DNA from: Acidiflorens sp963847715
Lineage (GTDB): Bacteria; Acidobacteriota; Terriglobia; Terriglobales; Acidobacteriaceae
Direction: 5' to 3'
Length of the DNA stretch: 64,000 bases
NCBI GenBank assembly: GCA_963847715.1
Contig: CAWKAZ010000007.1
Coordinates: 1 to 64,000 of the forward strand
Shown here: positions 17,530 through 26,256 of the stretch, piece by piece
Layout of the letters: each line of letters begins with the position of its first letter
Position numbering within the stretch: position 1 is the first letter of the stretch
Position numbers and translations under genes: made by a program
The notes under the pieces: generated by a model
Seen by the model: the letters and a program-made list of their open reading frames with translations, nothing else
Told to the model about the DNA's origin: nothing
The model's database searches: none

Positions 17530-18030
17530 ATGACAAGTCCTGACAAACAAGCGTGGTCCCTAAGCATGGTCTCGCCGCTGGAGCCGGGGATCGTATGTCT
17601 GGACATCAACCGTATGCTGGCGTTCTATACCAGCGTTTTGGCATTTACGTTTGTGTCGGACGCCGAGGCCTCGGCAGAGATGAGCACGGAATTTGGCACA
17701 TCGCCGAATGGCTTCCGGATTATTCGTCTCCAAACTCCGTATGGCGAGCGAATCAAGCTCGTGCAGCCCAAGAAAGTGCTTCCGCAACAAAGCCCCGTGC
17801 CGGAATGGGTGTTTGAGGGTCAGGGGATCGCGTACCTCACGTTTGTCATCGCCGATGTTCAGGAGATCGCGAGGCGATTGAACAAGTGCGGAGTCGCCTT
17901 GATGAGCAAGGAACCAGTCAACATTCGCCAGGGGATCACCGCGATTTTCGCAAAGGATCCAGAAGGCAATTTTCTTGAGTTTGTTGAATATGCCGATCTC
18001 GCGTCCTATCGGCCAGATCTTTTCAAGTAG
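17530..18030 (+). CDS. VOC/glyoxalase-family protein
   Basis: This 166-residue cytoplasmic protein has the vicinal-oxygen-chelate fold pattern: a first module beginning PGIVCLDINRMLAFYTSVLAF and a second ending IFAKDPEGNFLEFVEY, with the C-terminal metal-ligand Glu (FLEF). Members include dioxygenases, epimerases and glyoxalase-like lyases, so the reaction is open. It starts 4 bp after the MFS stop and is probably co-transcribed. Confidence 0.82.
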   Translation: MTSPDKQAWSLSMVSPLEPGIVCLDINRMLAFYTSVLAFTFVSDAEASAEMSTEFGTSPNGFRIIRLQTPYGERIKLVQPKKVLPQQSPVPEWVFEGQGIAYLTFVIADVQEIARRLNKCGVALMSKEPVNIRQGITAIFAKDPEGNFLEFVEYADLASYRPDLFK

Positions 18031-18063
18031 CTCTAGGTTTTTGAATGTGATCGGAATATAGCC

Positions 18064-19374
18064 TTGACCACGAATAGTTCGACCGCAGTGTCTCTACCCG
18101 ATGTGCCCGCGATGCCTCCTGCCTCAAACGGGAAGCCCTTCTACACGACGTTGTGGTTTCAGGTTCTGGCGGCCATGGTGCTAGCGGTGGGATTCGGTTA
18201 TCTCAGCCCCATCAAGGCAGTTGCCATGAAACCACTGGGCGACGCTTTTATTCGGCTGATCTCGATGGTGATCACGCTGATTATTTTCTGCACGGTCGTC
18301 TCCGGCATCGCGGGGATGGCTGACATGCGGAAGGTGGGGCGAGTCGGCGGCAAGGCCCTGTTGTACTTCGAGCTGGTCTCAACCCTGGCGCTTCTGGTCG
18401 GCTTGGTCGTGGGCAATGTCGTACAGACTGGACGTGGCTTCAATGCCAATCCAGCCACCCTGGACGCTCGAGAAGTGTCGGCCTACGCGGGACAGGCAAA
18501 GGCGCAGAACCTCACCGACTTCCTCATGCACATCATTCCGAATACGGTAGTGGATGCGTTCGCCAAAGGCGACATCCTGGAAGTCGTGTTCGTGGCGCTG
18601 CTGTTCGGATTCGCTTTATCTGGGTTGGGACCACGGGCTAAGCCTCTGCTCGATCTCGTCGATGCCTTGACCCGGACCGTGTTCCGAATCGTCGATGTCC
18701 TGATGAAGTTTGCTCCGATCGGCGCCTTCGGAGCAATGGCCTTCACCGTGGGCAAATACGGCATTGCTTCCCTTGGTCCGTTGGCTAAACTGATTGTGAC
18801 CTTCTATGTAACGTCCATCCTTTTTGTGCTCATAGTAATGGGTGGAGTCGCCAGGGTGGCGGGCTTTGGCATTATCAAATTCCTGCTCTATATAAAGGAA
18901 GAGATCCTGCTGGTGCTGGCGACCAGTTCATCGGAGACTGTGCTGCCCACCTTGATGGAAAAATTGGAGCGGCTGGGCTGCTCCAAGTCGCTGGTCGGGT
19001 TAGTGGTCCCAACCGGCTACACTTTCAACACGGACGGCACTAGCATCTACATGACACTAGCCGCATTATTTGTTGCCCAGGCCACAAACACCCACCTGGA
19101 CTTAATGCAGCAGGTCACCATATTAGGTGTTGCGATTCTGACTTCGAAAGGTGCGAGCGGCGTGCAGGGGGCGGCTTTCATCGCTCTCGTCGGTACGCTC
19201 ATGGTCATTCCCGGCATCCCCGTGGCCGGCATGGCACTGATTCTGGGAATTGATCGCTTTATGAGTATGTTCCGAGCCTTGGTTAATATGATCGGCAACG
19301 GAGTGGCTACGTTGGTTGTGGCTCGCTGGGAGAATGAACTTGATGGTGCCACCCTGCGGCGCAATCTCGTTTGA
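18064..19374 (+). CDS. Dicarboxylate/amino acid:cation symporter (DAACS family)
   Basis: The protein is a GltP/DctA-type secondary carrier of 436 residues with multiple membrane helices and the two hallmark re-entrant regions: ATSSSETVLPTLMEKLE and the substrate/cation site PTGYTFNTDGTSIY. It imports C4-dicarboxylates or acidic amino acids with Na+ or H+. The start is TTG at 18064, 33 bp after the VOC gene. It belongs to the same-strand run starting with the TonB receptor, so it may complete uptake across the inner membrane. Confidence 0.9.
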   Translation: MTTNSSTAVSLPDVPAMPPASNGKPFYTTLWFQVLAAMVLAVGFGYLSPIKAVAMKPLGDAFIRLISMVITLIIFCTVVSGIAGMADMRKVGRVGGKALLYFELVSTLALLVGLVVGNVVQTGRGFNANPATLDAREVSAYAGQAKAQNLTDFLMHIIPNTVVDAFAKGDILEVVFVALLFGFALSGLGPRAKPLLDLVDALTRTVFRIVDVLMKFAPIGAFGAMAFTVGKYGIASLGPLAKLIVTFYVTSILFVLIVMGGVARVAGFGIIKFLLYIKEEILLVLATSSSETVLPTLMEKLERLGCSKSLVGLVVPTGYTFNTDGTSIYMTLAALFVAQATNTHLDLMQQVTILGVAILTSKGASGVQGAAFIALVGTLMVIPGIPVAGMALILGIDRFMSMFRALVNMIGNGVATLVVARWENELDGATLRRNLV

Positions 19375-19432
19375 TGCGCTTGGATGAGCATCCCCGCCAC
19401 TCATCTCGGTCCCAAATAAACAGGAGGTTCTT

Positions 19433-20488
19433 ATGAATCTGTGGAAGTCAGATCTATCTCGTCGTTCTTGGTTGAGACAATCTGCGCGAGTTCTGGCGGG
19501 AAGTTTTGCCGCCGTTTCCACGACCCGTTTTATGGTCGCCCAGGAGAACTCGCAGCCATCAGGGCCAACCGCCGCGGACAACGAAAAGATAAAGATATGG
19601 AGCAGCGAATACTGGACGAAGAAGGGCGAACTCTCTCTCTACATATTTCGCAAGCGGATGGGGGCACCGCAGCAGGGGGAAACGCCCAGACCGGTTCTTT
19701 TTCTGGCGCACGGTTCATCCGTTTCATCACGACCGAGTTTCGATCTCACAGTTCCGGGCCATGGCGACTATTCACTGATGGACAAGTTCGCCGAATATGG
19801 CTTCGACGTCTGGACAATGGATTTCGAGGGCTACGGCAGGTCCGCGATCGGCCCCGGCAATTCCGACATTGCGTCCGGCGTGGACGATATCAAAGCCGCT
19901 TCCGAAGTGATTCTTCGTGAGACTCGGCAATCCCGTTTTCACTTATATGGCGAGTCTGGGGGAGCGCTTCGGGTCGGTGCGTTTGCCATGGCCGAACCCG
20001 CACGAGTAAGCCGGTTAGTTCTCGCGGCATTTACATGGACCGGACAAGGCTCATCCACGCTTTCAAAACGCTCCGAGTCGGTCGAATACTATCGCGCTCA
20101 TAATCGGCGGCAGCGCGACAGAGATATGATTCGCAGCATCTTCACTCGAGACAAGCCCGGAACTTCCGATCCAGCGGTCGCAGAGGCGATGGCGGATGCG
20201 GAATTGAAATTCGGCGACACTGCGCCCACTGGCACGTATCTGGATATGACGACGCGACTGCCGATCGTTGATCCGTTGAAGGTACTGTCACCGGTGCTCA
20301 TCGCGCGTGGGGAATACGACGGCATCGCAACCGAAGCGGATCTTCTCAACTTTTACCAGAAACTCCCTGTGCCGGACCGTGAGTTTGCCGTCCTGCCGGC
20401 AGCCTCCCACTCGATTGCTCTCGGCCTGAATCGTCACCAATTCTGGCACGTCATGCGCAGCTTTCTGGAAATGCCAAAGCGCTTTTGA
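19433..20488 (+). CDS. Tat-exported alpha/beta hydrolase
   Basis: A twin-arginine leader (LSRRSWLRQSARVLAGSFAAV) precedes a complete alpha/beta-hydrolase domain: FLAHGSSVSSRP oxyanion region, nucleophile elbow YGESGGALR, acid region ARGEYDGIA and catalytic His in AASHSIAL. It probably cleaves an ester or similar bond in the periplasm. AGGAGG lies before the ATG. The last three codons and stop lie inside the 42-bp tRNA-Leu repeat, so the gene ends exactly at the right-hand repeat of the cluster. Confidence 0.85.
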   Translation: MNLWKSDLSRRSWLRQSARVLAGSFAAVSTTRFMVAQENSQPSGPTAADNEKIKIWSSEYWTKKGELSLYIFRKRMGAPQQGETPRPVLFLAHGSSVSSRPSFDLTVPGHGDYSLMDKFAEYGFDVWTMDFEGYGRSAIGPGNSDIASGVDDIKAASEVILRETRQSRFHLYGESGGALRVGAFAMAEPARVSRLVLAAFTWTGQGSSTLSKRSESVEYYRAHNRRQRDRDMIRSIFTRDKPGTSDPAVAEAMADAELKFGDTAPTGTYLDMTTRLPIVDPLKVLSPVLIARGEYDGIATEADLLNFYQKLPVPDREFAVLPAASHSIALGLNRHQFWHVMRSFLEMPKRF

Positions 20489-20521
20489 GTCCGCTGCGTC
20501 TGCCAGTTCCGCCATCCCGGC
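20480..20521 (-). repeat. tRNA-Leu(CAA) 5'-half, right 42-bp direct repeat (att-like)
   Basis: This is an exact second copy of 1644-1685 in the same orientation, 18.8 kb away. It again consists of the 5' acceptor strand, D-arm and anticodon loop and stops at CTCAAAA followed by GCG; no 3' tRNA half follows. It overlaps the stop codon of the hydrolase gene at 19433-20488. Confidence 0.75.
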
Positions 20522-20622
20522 GCGGATGACTCGGATTATTCTATCGCAACGACCTAGGAAGAGTCTCTTGATTGCTTCAGACTCGCGATATCGATAAAGA
20601 TCTAATCTCTGCCGCAGAAAAA

Positions 20623-20640
20623 GGCCGCCTCCCGGCGGCC
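20623..20640 (-). terminator. Rho-independent terminator of the TIGR03118-type gene
   Basis: On the minus strand GGCCGCC, a GGGA loop and GGCGGCC are followed by TTTTTCT. The hairpin sits about 50 bp after the stop codon of the minus-strand gene at 20689-21711. Confidence 0.85.
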
Positions 20641-20688
20641 TCTTTCCTTGTTGTCTTCTTAATCCTAATGCTCTGGCGGTCTTACTCC

Positions 20689-21711
20689 TTACTTCAACGA
20701 AATCACACCGAACGTTCCTGCCAGATTCTTGTGCGGACCAGCGGTGAAGAAAAGTTGATTGGTTCGACCGTCGTTCGCGGTGCCTCCGCCGAATTCAATT
20801 CCCCACAGCTGATCGATCGTGATGTTCTTCCCGTTTGCATCCCGGATCGTACCTACGAATTGCCCGGTGACCGTATTGAACGCATTGATCGTACCGTTAT
20901 TCGTGTTGTTGGAAACCAGCAGCGTGTTGCTCAGCTTGCCAAAATTCTTGGGCGCGACTGCCAAGCCCCATGGCTGAATCAAAGGTTTGCCCTGTGCAAG
21001 TGTCCGGACAAATGTTCCGTCTTCCTGAAAGATGTCGATCGCTCCGCCCGAGCTGCCGTCTGAGGGGGCGAAGGTTACATAAACGAATCCACCGATGTCC
21101 TGAACGCCGAAGGGCGCGAAGCCCGCCGGCAGAGTGCTATCGGTAAACGAAGTAACGAAGGTGAATGTTCCGTCGTACACATCGACCTTGTTGTTGGCGA
21201 CATCCGCGGCATAGAGAAAATTTCCCGAAGCTTTGCTGCTAACGGCCAAGCCGGTATAGACCGTGCCCGTCGCCGAGTTATTCACTTCGATGACCGCAGT
21301 GTTGGGATTGGTCTGTGGAGACCATCCGCTGATCGTGCCATCCAAGGTTGCGAACAGGAAGAAGGTGGGCCAGCCCTGAATCTGGAAATCTGAGGAACCG
21401 TTAAAAACGATGCCCGTCGGCGATCCTGGACCACCACCGGAAGCAGACGGAACGACAACCTGCAGGCTCTTGGCGACTCCCTGCCCGGTATACAGTGTCG
21501 ACCAACCTGAACCCTGATCGCTGATCCAGAACGGACCTCCCGGGCCGTACGCGAGTCCCCAGGCATTTACCAACAGTGGGTCAACATGCGATGCCCCACC
21601 TACTTGGTTTGAAACCAGATTCTTGAGTTGATATTGGGCCAAGGCTACATTCGAAACCATCATGACGACGAGCGCGAGGCAAAGTGTGAAAGCAAGTTTC
21701 CGACGCTGCAT
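20689..21711 (-). CDS. Secreted beta-propeller protein, TIGR03118 family
   Basis: The start is set at 21711 because AGGAGG precedes that ATG and a typical signal peptide follows (MQRRKLAFTLCLALVVMMVS through NVALA). The mature part contains repeated propeller-like strands such as VNAWGLAYGPGGPFWISDQGSG, LYAADVANNKVDVYDG and QPWGLAVAPKNFGKLSNTLLV, and ends TAGPHKNLAGTFGVI, as in TIGR03118 proteins. Function of the family is unknown; a secreted binding or surface protein is likely. It has its own terminator. Confidence 0.83.
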   Translation of the reverse strand: MQRRKLAFTLCLALVVMMVSNVALAQYQLKNLVSNQVGGASHVDPLLVNAWGLAYGPGGPFWISDQGSGWSTLYTGQGVAKSLQVVVPSASGGGPGSPTGIVFNGSSDFQIQGWPTFFLFATLDGTISGWSPQTNPNTAVIEVNNSATGTVYTGLAVSSKASGNFLYAADVANNKVDVYDGTFTFVTSFTDSTLPAGFAPFGVQDIGGFVYVTFAPSDGSSGGAIDIFQEDGTFVRTLAQGKPLIQPWGLAVAPKNFGKLSNTLLVSNNTNNGTINAFNTVTGQFVGTIRDANGKNITIDQLWGIEFGGGTANDGRTNQLFFTAGPHKNLAGTFGVISLK

Positions 21712-21884
21712 ACAAACCTCCTGGGATGTGTACGGCAGAAGTGGAAAGAAGCCTTTTGTTTCTGCCGGCAACTGAATGCTAAGCAGCAGACCAGCCCCGA
21801 GTGTCAACACTCTGTCATCAATTTGCACAATTCTTGTCGGCTCACGGGAAACTTTGTCCCGGATGATGTTCAAGTAACAAGAAA

Positions 21885-21910
21885 ATCGGGCGGCCGGGAA
21901 GCCGCCCGAT
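21885..21910 (-). terminator. Rho-independent terminator of the DUF4382 lipoprotein gene
   Basis: A 10-bp stem ATCGGGCGGC/GCCGCCCGAT with a six-base loop is followed on the minus strand by TTTTC, 20 bp past the stop of the gene ending at 21931. Confidence 0.8.
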
Positions 21911-21930
21911 TCGGATTGCCTGTTATTGAT

Positions 21931-23316
21931 TTAGTTGCTCTGCGATGGACTTGCCACCCAACCGGCGTAAAACGCTGGCGTGCCGGTGCTGGGGTTCTTG
22001 AGGAAGAGGCCTCGGGTGATCAGTGGCACGGGCGTCGTGTCACCGGCCAGTGCGTTGAGTCCGTTCAGATTGAAAAACACCGTATCGTTACCGGTGTGAA
22101 CTGTGACCGGACCACCGACGGAGAAGCCCAGCAAGCCGTTATTCGAAAGCTGGAAGCTGCCCGCATTTCCCTGAGTGACCGTAACGCTGCCCGGGACGAG
22201 TGTGCCATAAGCGCCTTGGCGTCGCAGGGAGATCATCTGCGGCGTGAATGTAGGATTCACAAAACCACCGCCGATGAAAATTCTCTGGCCAACTTCAAGC
22301 GAAGTGTCGTTGAACAGCAGGCCGGTCAGCGGACCATCCATAAAGCAGATGTCATACTCCGTGACTGCGCTGATGTCGACTGTCTGGATGGTGCGCGATT
22401 CGTTCAGGAGATCGGCGCCTGTTTCACCAACCCACATCGTCACCGACTGCGCTTGTCCGTTTCCATTGGCAATTACTTGCAGAATTCGCCCGGACAGAAA
22501 CGACTGCGCGGTCGTGATAACTTCCACGGCGTCGGCGAGCAAGCTGCCATCGGCCTGGAATGAGCCCTGGACGCCGACAAATGCCGGAGCCGAAAGATCG
22601 TTAATGTTCCAACCGCTGTTGAACTGAGTGCTGTTGTTGACGTAGACGGTCAATTGGCGACCGTAGGGCCCTTGCATTACAAAGGAACTGTTAGCGGCAT
22701 TTGCCGACACTAATCCGCCGGTCAAGTCGGTAACCTTGCCGTCTGGATCGCTCGCTCGCGTAGCCTTCACGTCGAGGACTGGATTGATAACCCCCGTGAT
22801 CTGTCCGTTGCCGTCGACAGCCAACGACTGCCGGATATCGAACTCCATCTTCAGTCCAGCGAGGCCATTGCTCCCGACCACCATCGGCTTAGGGAAAGTA
22901 ACGGTCATCGGGAAAGGAGATTGCGGCAGAGTGCCGTTGATCGTGTTCAGAGCCGGCGGATTCTGACTCATGTCGACATAGGAAATGACCGGGTTCGCCA
23001 GTACGATCGTCGCGGTGGTGTAGGTGTCAGCCGGGACGGTATTGAACGCCAATGGCGAACGGAGGCCCAAAAGGCGCGCGAAGTCGACCGTTTGCGGAGT
23101 CGAGATAAGCTGAGCCGAATTGTTCTGACCATTCAGAGTGACGGAATTGATGGTCACATCAATTCCGACTACCGATGGCAGAGGCGCGTCTTCGCCGGTG
23201 ACGAAGACACTGCCGGTTTGTGATTGCATCGATGAACTGGAGTTGGACGACCCGCAACCGACAAGCACGAGGGTGGCGAGCAGAATTGTAGTAGTGAGAA
23301 CTAGAAACCTTTTCAT
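21931..23316 (-). CDS. DUF4382-domain lipoprotein
   Basis: Start at 23316 gives a lipoprotein signal (MKRFLVLTTTILLATLVLVGC, lipobox LVGC with Cys21) preceded by GGAG. The N-terminal half matches DUF4382 (GSVFVTGEDAPLPSVVGIDV, then DFARLLGL and YTTATIVLANPVI). The C-terminal half is a series of beta-rich segments resembling DUF5666-type repeats (GPYGRQLTVYVNNSTQFN). Length is 461 residues. Such proteins are anchored in the envelope of Acidobacteriota and have no established function. Confidence 0.83.
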   Translation of the reverse strand: MKRFLVLTTTILLATLVLVGCGSSNSSSSMQSQTGSVFVTGEDAPLPSVVGIDVTINSVTLNGQNNSAQLISTPQTVDFARLLGLRSPLAFNTVPADTYTTATIVLANPVISYVDMSQNPPALNTINGTLPQSPFPMTVTFPKPMVVGSNGLAGLKMEFDIRQSLAVDGNGQITGVINPVLDVKATRASDPDGKVTDLTGGLVSANAANSSFVMQGPYGRQLTVYVNNSTQFNSGWNINDLSAPAFVGVQGSFQADGSLLADAVEVITTAQSFLSGRILQVIANGNGQAQSVTMWVGETGADLLNESRTIQTVDISAVTEYDICFMDGPLTGLLFNDTSLEVGQRIFIGGGFVNPTFTPQMISLRRQGAYGTLVPGSVTVTQGNAGSFQLSNNGLLGFSVGGPVTVHTGNDTVFFNLNGLNALAGDTTPVPLITRGLFLKNPSTGTPAFYAGWVASPSQSN

Positions 23317-23927
23317 GGCAGCTCCGAGGTAGAGATTTTTGTCGTGGGGGAGCGAACTGTTTCCATACGAGAGGAGGAAACACTCACAGCTGCGGAATGT
23401 TGCGAGCACTTTCGTAAGTGTTACTTGAGCAGACGGAGGTGCCCAGTTTTGGGCTTCGCGCTAATCTACACATTTACAATGCTTTACAGCTTTTCAACTC
23501 CCGTAGCCGCAGTTATCAAAAATCGTTCGAAACGATTTGCCATCTCTCCACACTATCCAAATAAGTGGAAGACATCGCGGAGTGCGGCGATGAGCCACAG
23601 TTTAGGACCCTAGGCGGAAAAACATCCGGCTCGGTTCCAGTAAAGTGCCGGAGTCGACGGGGAAGCGACTCCGGCGCTTTGTATTTGCTCTTCTTCCCGT
23701 GGATAACTGAAAGCAATTGCGACATTGATCACCCATTGAAGGCCAGGAGTACTACCTTCCCAGTGCAAGCTGCCCGCATCATTCCGCCGTTCAACCGACG
23801 TTGCAGCGAGCGTAGGTCCGCGAAGCATCCGGCATCACCTACCCTGACGCTGGTCCCCAAAATCGGCCACCATCCGGCACTTCCGGTGCTAAACTGTGTG
23901 CCACTCCCGGCTGCGCGGAGCCAGCGC
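23317..23927. other. 610-bp non-coding region with hairpin and inverted repeat
   Basis: No convincing gene is present. It contains an inverted repeat aaatcgtt-cga-aacgattt at 23520-23538 (operator-like) and a hairpin with 10-bp arms at 23647-23656 and 23666-23675 flanked by aaag/cttt. These are candidates for controlling the sigma-factor operon that follows, or for terminating transcription. Confidence 0.5.
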
Positions 23928-24509
23928 TTGCAATTTCACTCCTTTGACGAAGCCTACGTCGAGCGCCTACGCGCGGGAGACTTCCGCACGCAAGAACATT
24001 TCGGCGCCTATTTCGGCGCGCTGATTCAGGTGAAAATGCGGTCCCGTCTGCAATCGCGTGAAGCGATTGAGGATGTGCGCCAGGAAACCTTCGCCCGTTT
24101 CTATGTAGCTTTGCGGGAAGGAAAAATAAAACAGCCCGATCGGCTCGGTCCGTTTGTGAATTCGATTTGCAACAATGTTCTCCTGGAGCACTACCGCTCG
24201 AGCGCTCGTCAGACTTCGTTGGATGATGGTGACGAACCAAAGGAGATCCCTGCCCCGTTTTCGGATTTGCTCGGGGCGCTCGCCGCCAAGGAGACGGAGC
24301 AGAAAGTGCGCGAGATTCTGGATCAGCTCGGCGAACGGGATCGGCGGTTGCTCCGCGAGGTTTTTCTCGAGGAGCGAGACAAAGATGAGGTCTGCCGCGA
24401 CTTCGGTGTTGACCGCGAGTATCTCAGGGTCTTGCTGCATCGCGCCAAGCAGTCCTTTAAGTCGCTGTATTTGAAAAGTAATAATTCGCCGGAATTTACG
24501 CCGGCCTAG
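23928..24509 (+). CDS. RNA polymerase sigma-70 family (ECF-like) factor
   Basis: The recognisable protein begins about LQFHSFDEAYVERLRAGD. Region 2 is seen in HFGAYFGALIQ through DVRQETFARFYVAL and region 4 in LGERDRRLLREVFLEERD through FGVDREYLRVLLHRAKQSF. I placed the start at the TTG at 23928 because GGAG lies 8 bases upstream; the frame is open much further upstream, so the start is uncertain. The next gene encodes a zinc-finger anti-sigma-like protein, the usual partner of ECF factors, so it probably controls this cassette and the downstream CHAT gene. Confidence 0.82.
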   Translation: MQFHSFDEAYVERLRAGDFRTQEHFGAYFGALIQVKMRSRLQSREAIEDVRQETFARFYVALREGKIKQPDRLGPFVNSICNNVLLEHYRSSARQTSLDDGDEPKEIPAPFSDLLGALAAKETEQKVREILDQLGERDRRLLREVFLEERDKDEVCRDFGVDREYLRVLLHRAKQSFKSLYLKSNNSPEFTPA

Positions 24510-24565
24510 CTGTGCAACGCCGGGTCGCGCCGGCGCACTATCTGTATATGTATGAGGGGGCAGGC

Positions 24566-25249
24566 ATGGACCACGAAGCGGTGGTTCGTCAAAAAACGAC
24601 GGAACAATATCTACTGAATGAGTTGGATCCCGAGGTGCGGGACGAATTTGAGCAGCATTTTTTCGACTGCCCGGATTGTGCTCGCGACGTCCACTCGGGA
24701 GCGTTGTTCATCGAGCAGAGCAAGGTTTTGCTGGCAGAACGTTCGGAGCCAGCCGCTGTCCATTTGCCTGAGCAGCTGCCTTCAGCCGGCAAACCGATAT
24801 GGTCGTCCTGGTTTCGGCCGGCGATTGTCGTGCCGGTCATGGCGATGTTGCTGGCGGTGGTCGCATACCAGAATCTGATCACCGTCCCACAGATGCAACT
24901 GGCACTGCGCAGGCCGCAAGTCCTGCCGTGGGCATCGGTGAACGTCGGCACCTATGGTTCAGAGGGACCAGTCATAAAGGCGAACACTGGCGAAGGCTTT
25001 CTGCTCTTCGTGAGAATTCCGCCGGAGGGCATTTATTCAAGGTATACAGCGGAGTTGTATAATCCCGCCGGGAAATCGGAGTGGAGCGTCACCATTCCGG
25101 CATCGTCCACGCAAGATCAGTGGCCACTGCAAGTACCGGCAGCCAACCGGGAACCGGGTGCGTATTCCTTGGCTGTGCGCGGAGTAACGGCAACGGGCGA
25201 GACCAAGGAAATCGGTCGGGCATCATTTGAATTGCAAATTCAGAAGTGA
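24566..25249 (+). CDS. Membrane-anchored zinc-finger anti-sigma-factor-like protein
   Basis: The N-terminal segment carries the HxxxCxxC zinc-finger pattern (EQHFFDCPDC) of zf-HC2 anti-sigma domains. A transmembrane helix follows (AIVVPVMAMLLAVVAY) and then a periplasmic beta-rich domain (YTAELYNPAGKSEWSVTIPA). The ATG at 24566 follows a GAGGGGGCAGG purine run; upstream ATGs lack this. Such proteins hold the cognate sigma factor at the membrane until a signal releases it. It lies 56 bp behind the sigma gene. Confidence 0.82.
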   Translation: MDHEAVVRQKTTEQYLLNELDPEVRDEFEQHFFDCPDCARDVHSGALFIEQSKVLLAERSEPAAVHLPEQLPSAGKPIWSSWFRPAIVVPVMAMLLAVVAYQNLITVPQMQLALRRPQVLPWASVNVGTYGSEGPVIKANTGEGFLLFVRIPPEGIYSRYTAELYNPAGKSEWSVTIPASSTQDQWPLQVPAANREPGAYSLAVRGVTATGETKEIGRASFELQIQK

Positions 25250-25272
25250 GACGAAAAGGGGAGGGCGTCAAC

Positions 25273-26256
25273 ATGGCGGCAAATCCGAAATCACTGCCGG
25301 GCACCGGCCCGGTCACGGAACGCTATCACATCTATCACGCGGAAGCCCACGTTCTGAGCGGCCATCTGGAACATCCCATCAAACACCCGCTCGAAGACTA
25401 CGGCCGGGTTGCTCTGGAACACACTCGCACCGAGACCCTGATCACGCAATCAGTCGGACCGACGAATGTCGAAGGCCTGATTTCTTTCGAGTCAGGACAT
25501 ACACGCGTCGCCGGCACTCAGGTCAAGGAGAAAACCGACATCTTCGGCAACGATCACGCAGGCTGGGTCACACTCTCGACAGCAACCCTCGAAGGCTACA
25601 ACGTAATCGATACGATTACGGCAGACCGAGTAGTGGCTCAAGTCTCCACTGAACATCCGATGGTCAATGGCCACGTCCCGAAGGTAAGCTTTCTGGGCAC
25701 GCGCTTCGAAAACGTGCAGATCGGCGGATATCCGGTCGAGGTCGAACTCAATCTCAACTTCTGCGGCGACAAGCCGGAAGGCGACCGATCGTATCTGGAA
25801 GATCGCGACTTTCTGAATGGCGTCGAGGAGCAGTTCGAAGGCGTATTGAACACGAAAGGCCTTCCGGATGGCCTCAAAAAGAAATACAAGGCTGAGATCC
25901 AGTACATCGACGATCTGCGGAAACGCGCCAAGGGACGGGCGAAAGGCGACCGGAACGGCTATCCTAAGCTGCAATGCTCACTGGTCAAGAGAATCGGCGA
26001 GATTCCGATTGCCGGAGTCAAGACATTCGGCAACCTGATCTTCATTCCGAACTTCGGGACAGTAGCGTTAGCCGGGATCGAAGTTGGAGTTGGATCCGGC
26101 CACGGCGAATTCGCGCAAGCAAAGCGGAATGGTCCGCAATCACCGAGCAACAGCAATTACTTCACGCTGAACATGTTCGAGATGCACCTCGGTTGTCCTG
26201 TCGGAGGCAAGACGAAGGGGCCCGGGGTTTCTGGCAACGGCACAACAAGTCCCTAG
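25273..26256 (+). CDS. Conserved-looking protein of unknown function in sigma/CHAT cassette
   Basis: I do not recognise this 327-residue protein. It has no signal peptide or membrane helix. It is rich in beta-type segments (VEGLISFESGHTRVAGTQVK, GYNVIDTITADRVVAQVSTE, YPVEVELNLNF) with a charged central part (EEQFEGVLNTKGLPDGLKKK) and a Gly-rich tail. AAAAGGGGAGGG precedes the ATG. Position between an anti-sigma gene and a CHAT-TPR gene suggests a partner or substrate of the CHAT protein, but this rests on context only. Confidence 0.65.
   Translation: MAANPKSLPGTGPVTERYHIYHAEAHVLSGHLEHPIKHPLEDYGRVALEHTRTETLITQSVGPTNVEGLISFESGHTRVAGTQVKEKTDIFGNDHAGWVTLSTATLEGYNVIDTITADRVVAQVSTEHPMVNGHVPKVSFLGTRFENVQIGGYPVEVELNLNFCGDKPEGDRSYLEDRDFLNGVEEQFEGVLNTKGLPDGLKKKYKAEIQYIDDLRKRAKGRAKGDRNGYPKLQCSLVKRIGEIPIAGVKTFGNLIFIPNFGTVALAGIEVGVGSGHGEFAQAKRNGPQSPSNSNYFTLNMFEMHLGCPVGGKTKGPGVSGNGTTSP

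Noticed and set aside
20288..20515. 75-codon minus-strand frame starting MAELADAADSKA
   Set aside because: The start is the translated tRNA-Leu repeat; the rest is antisense to the hydrolase gene.
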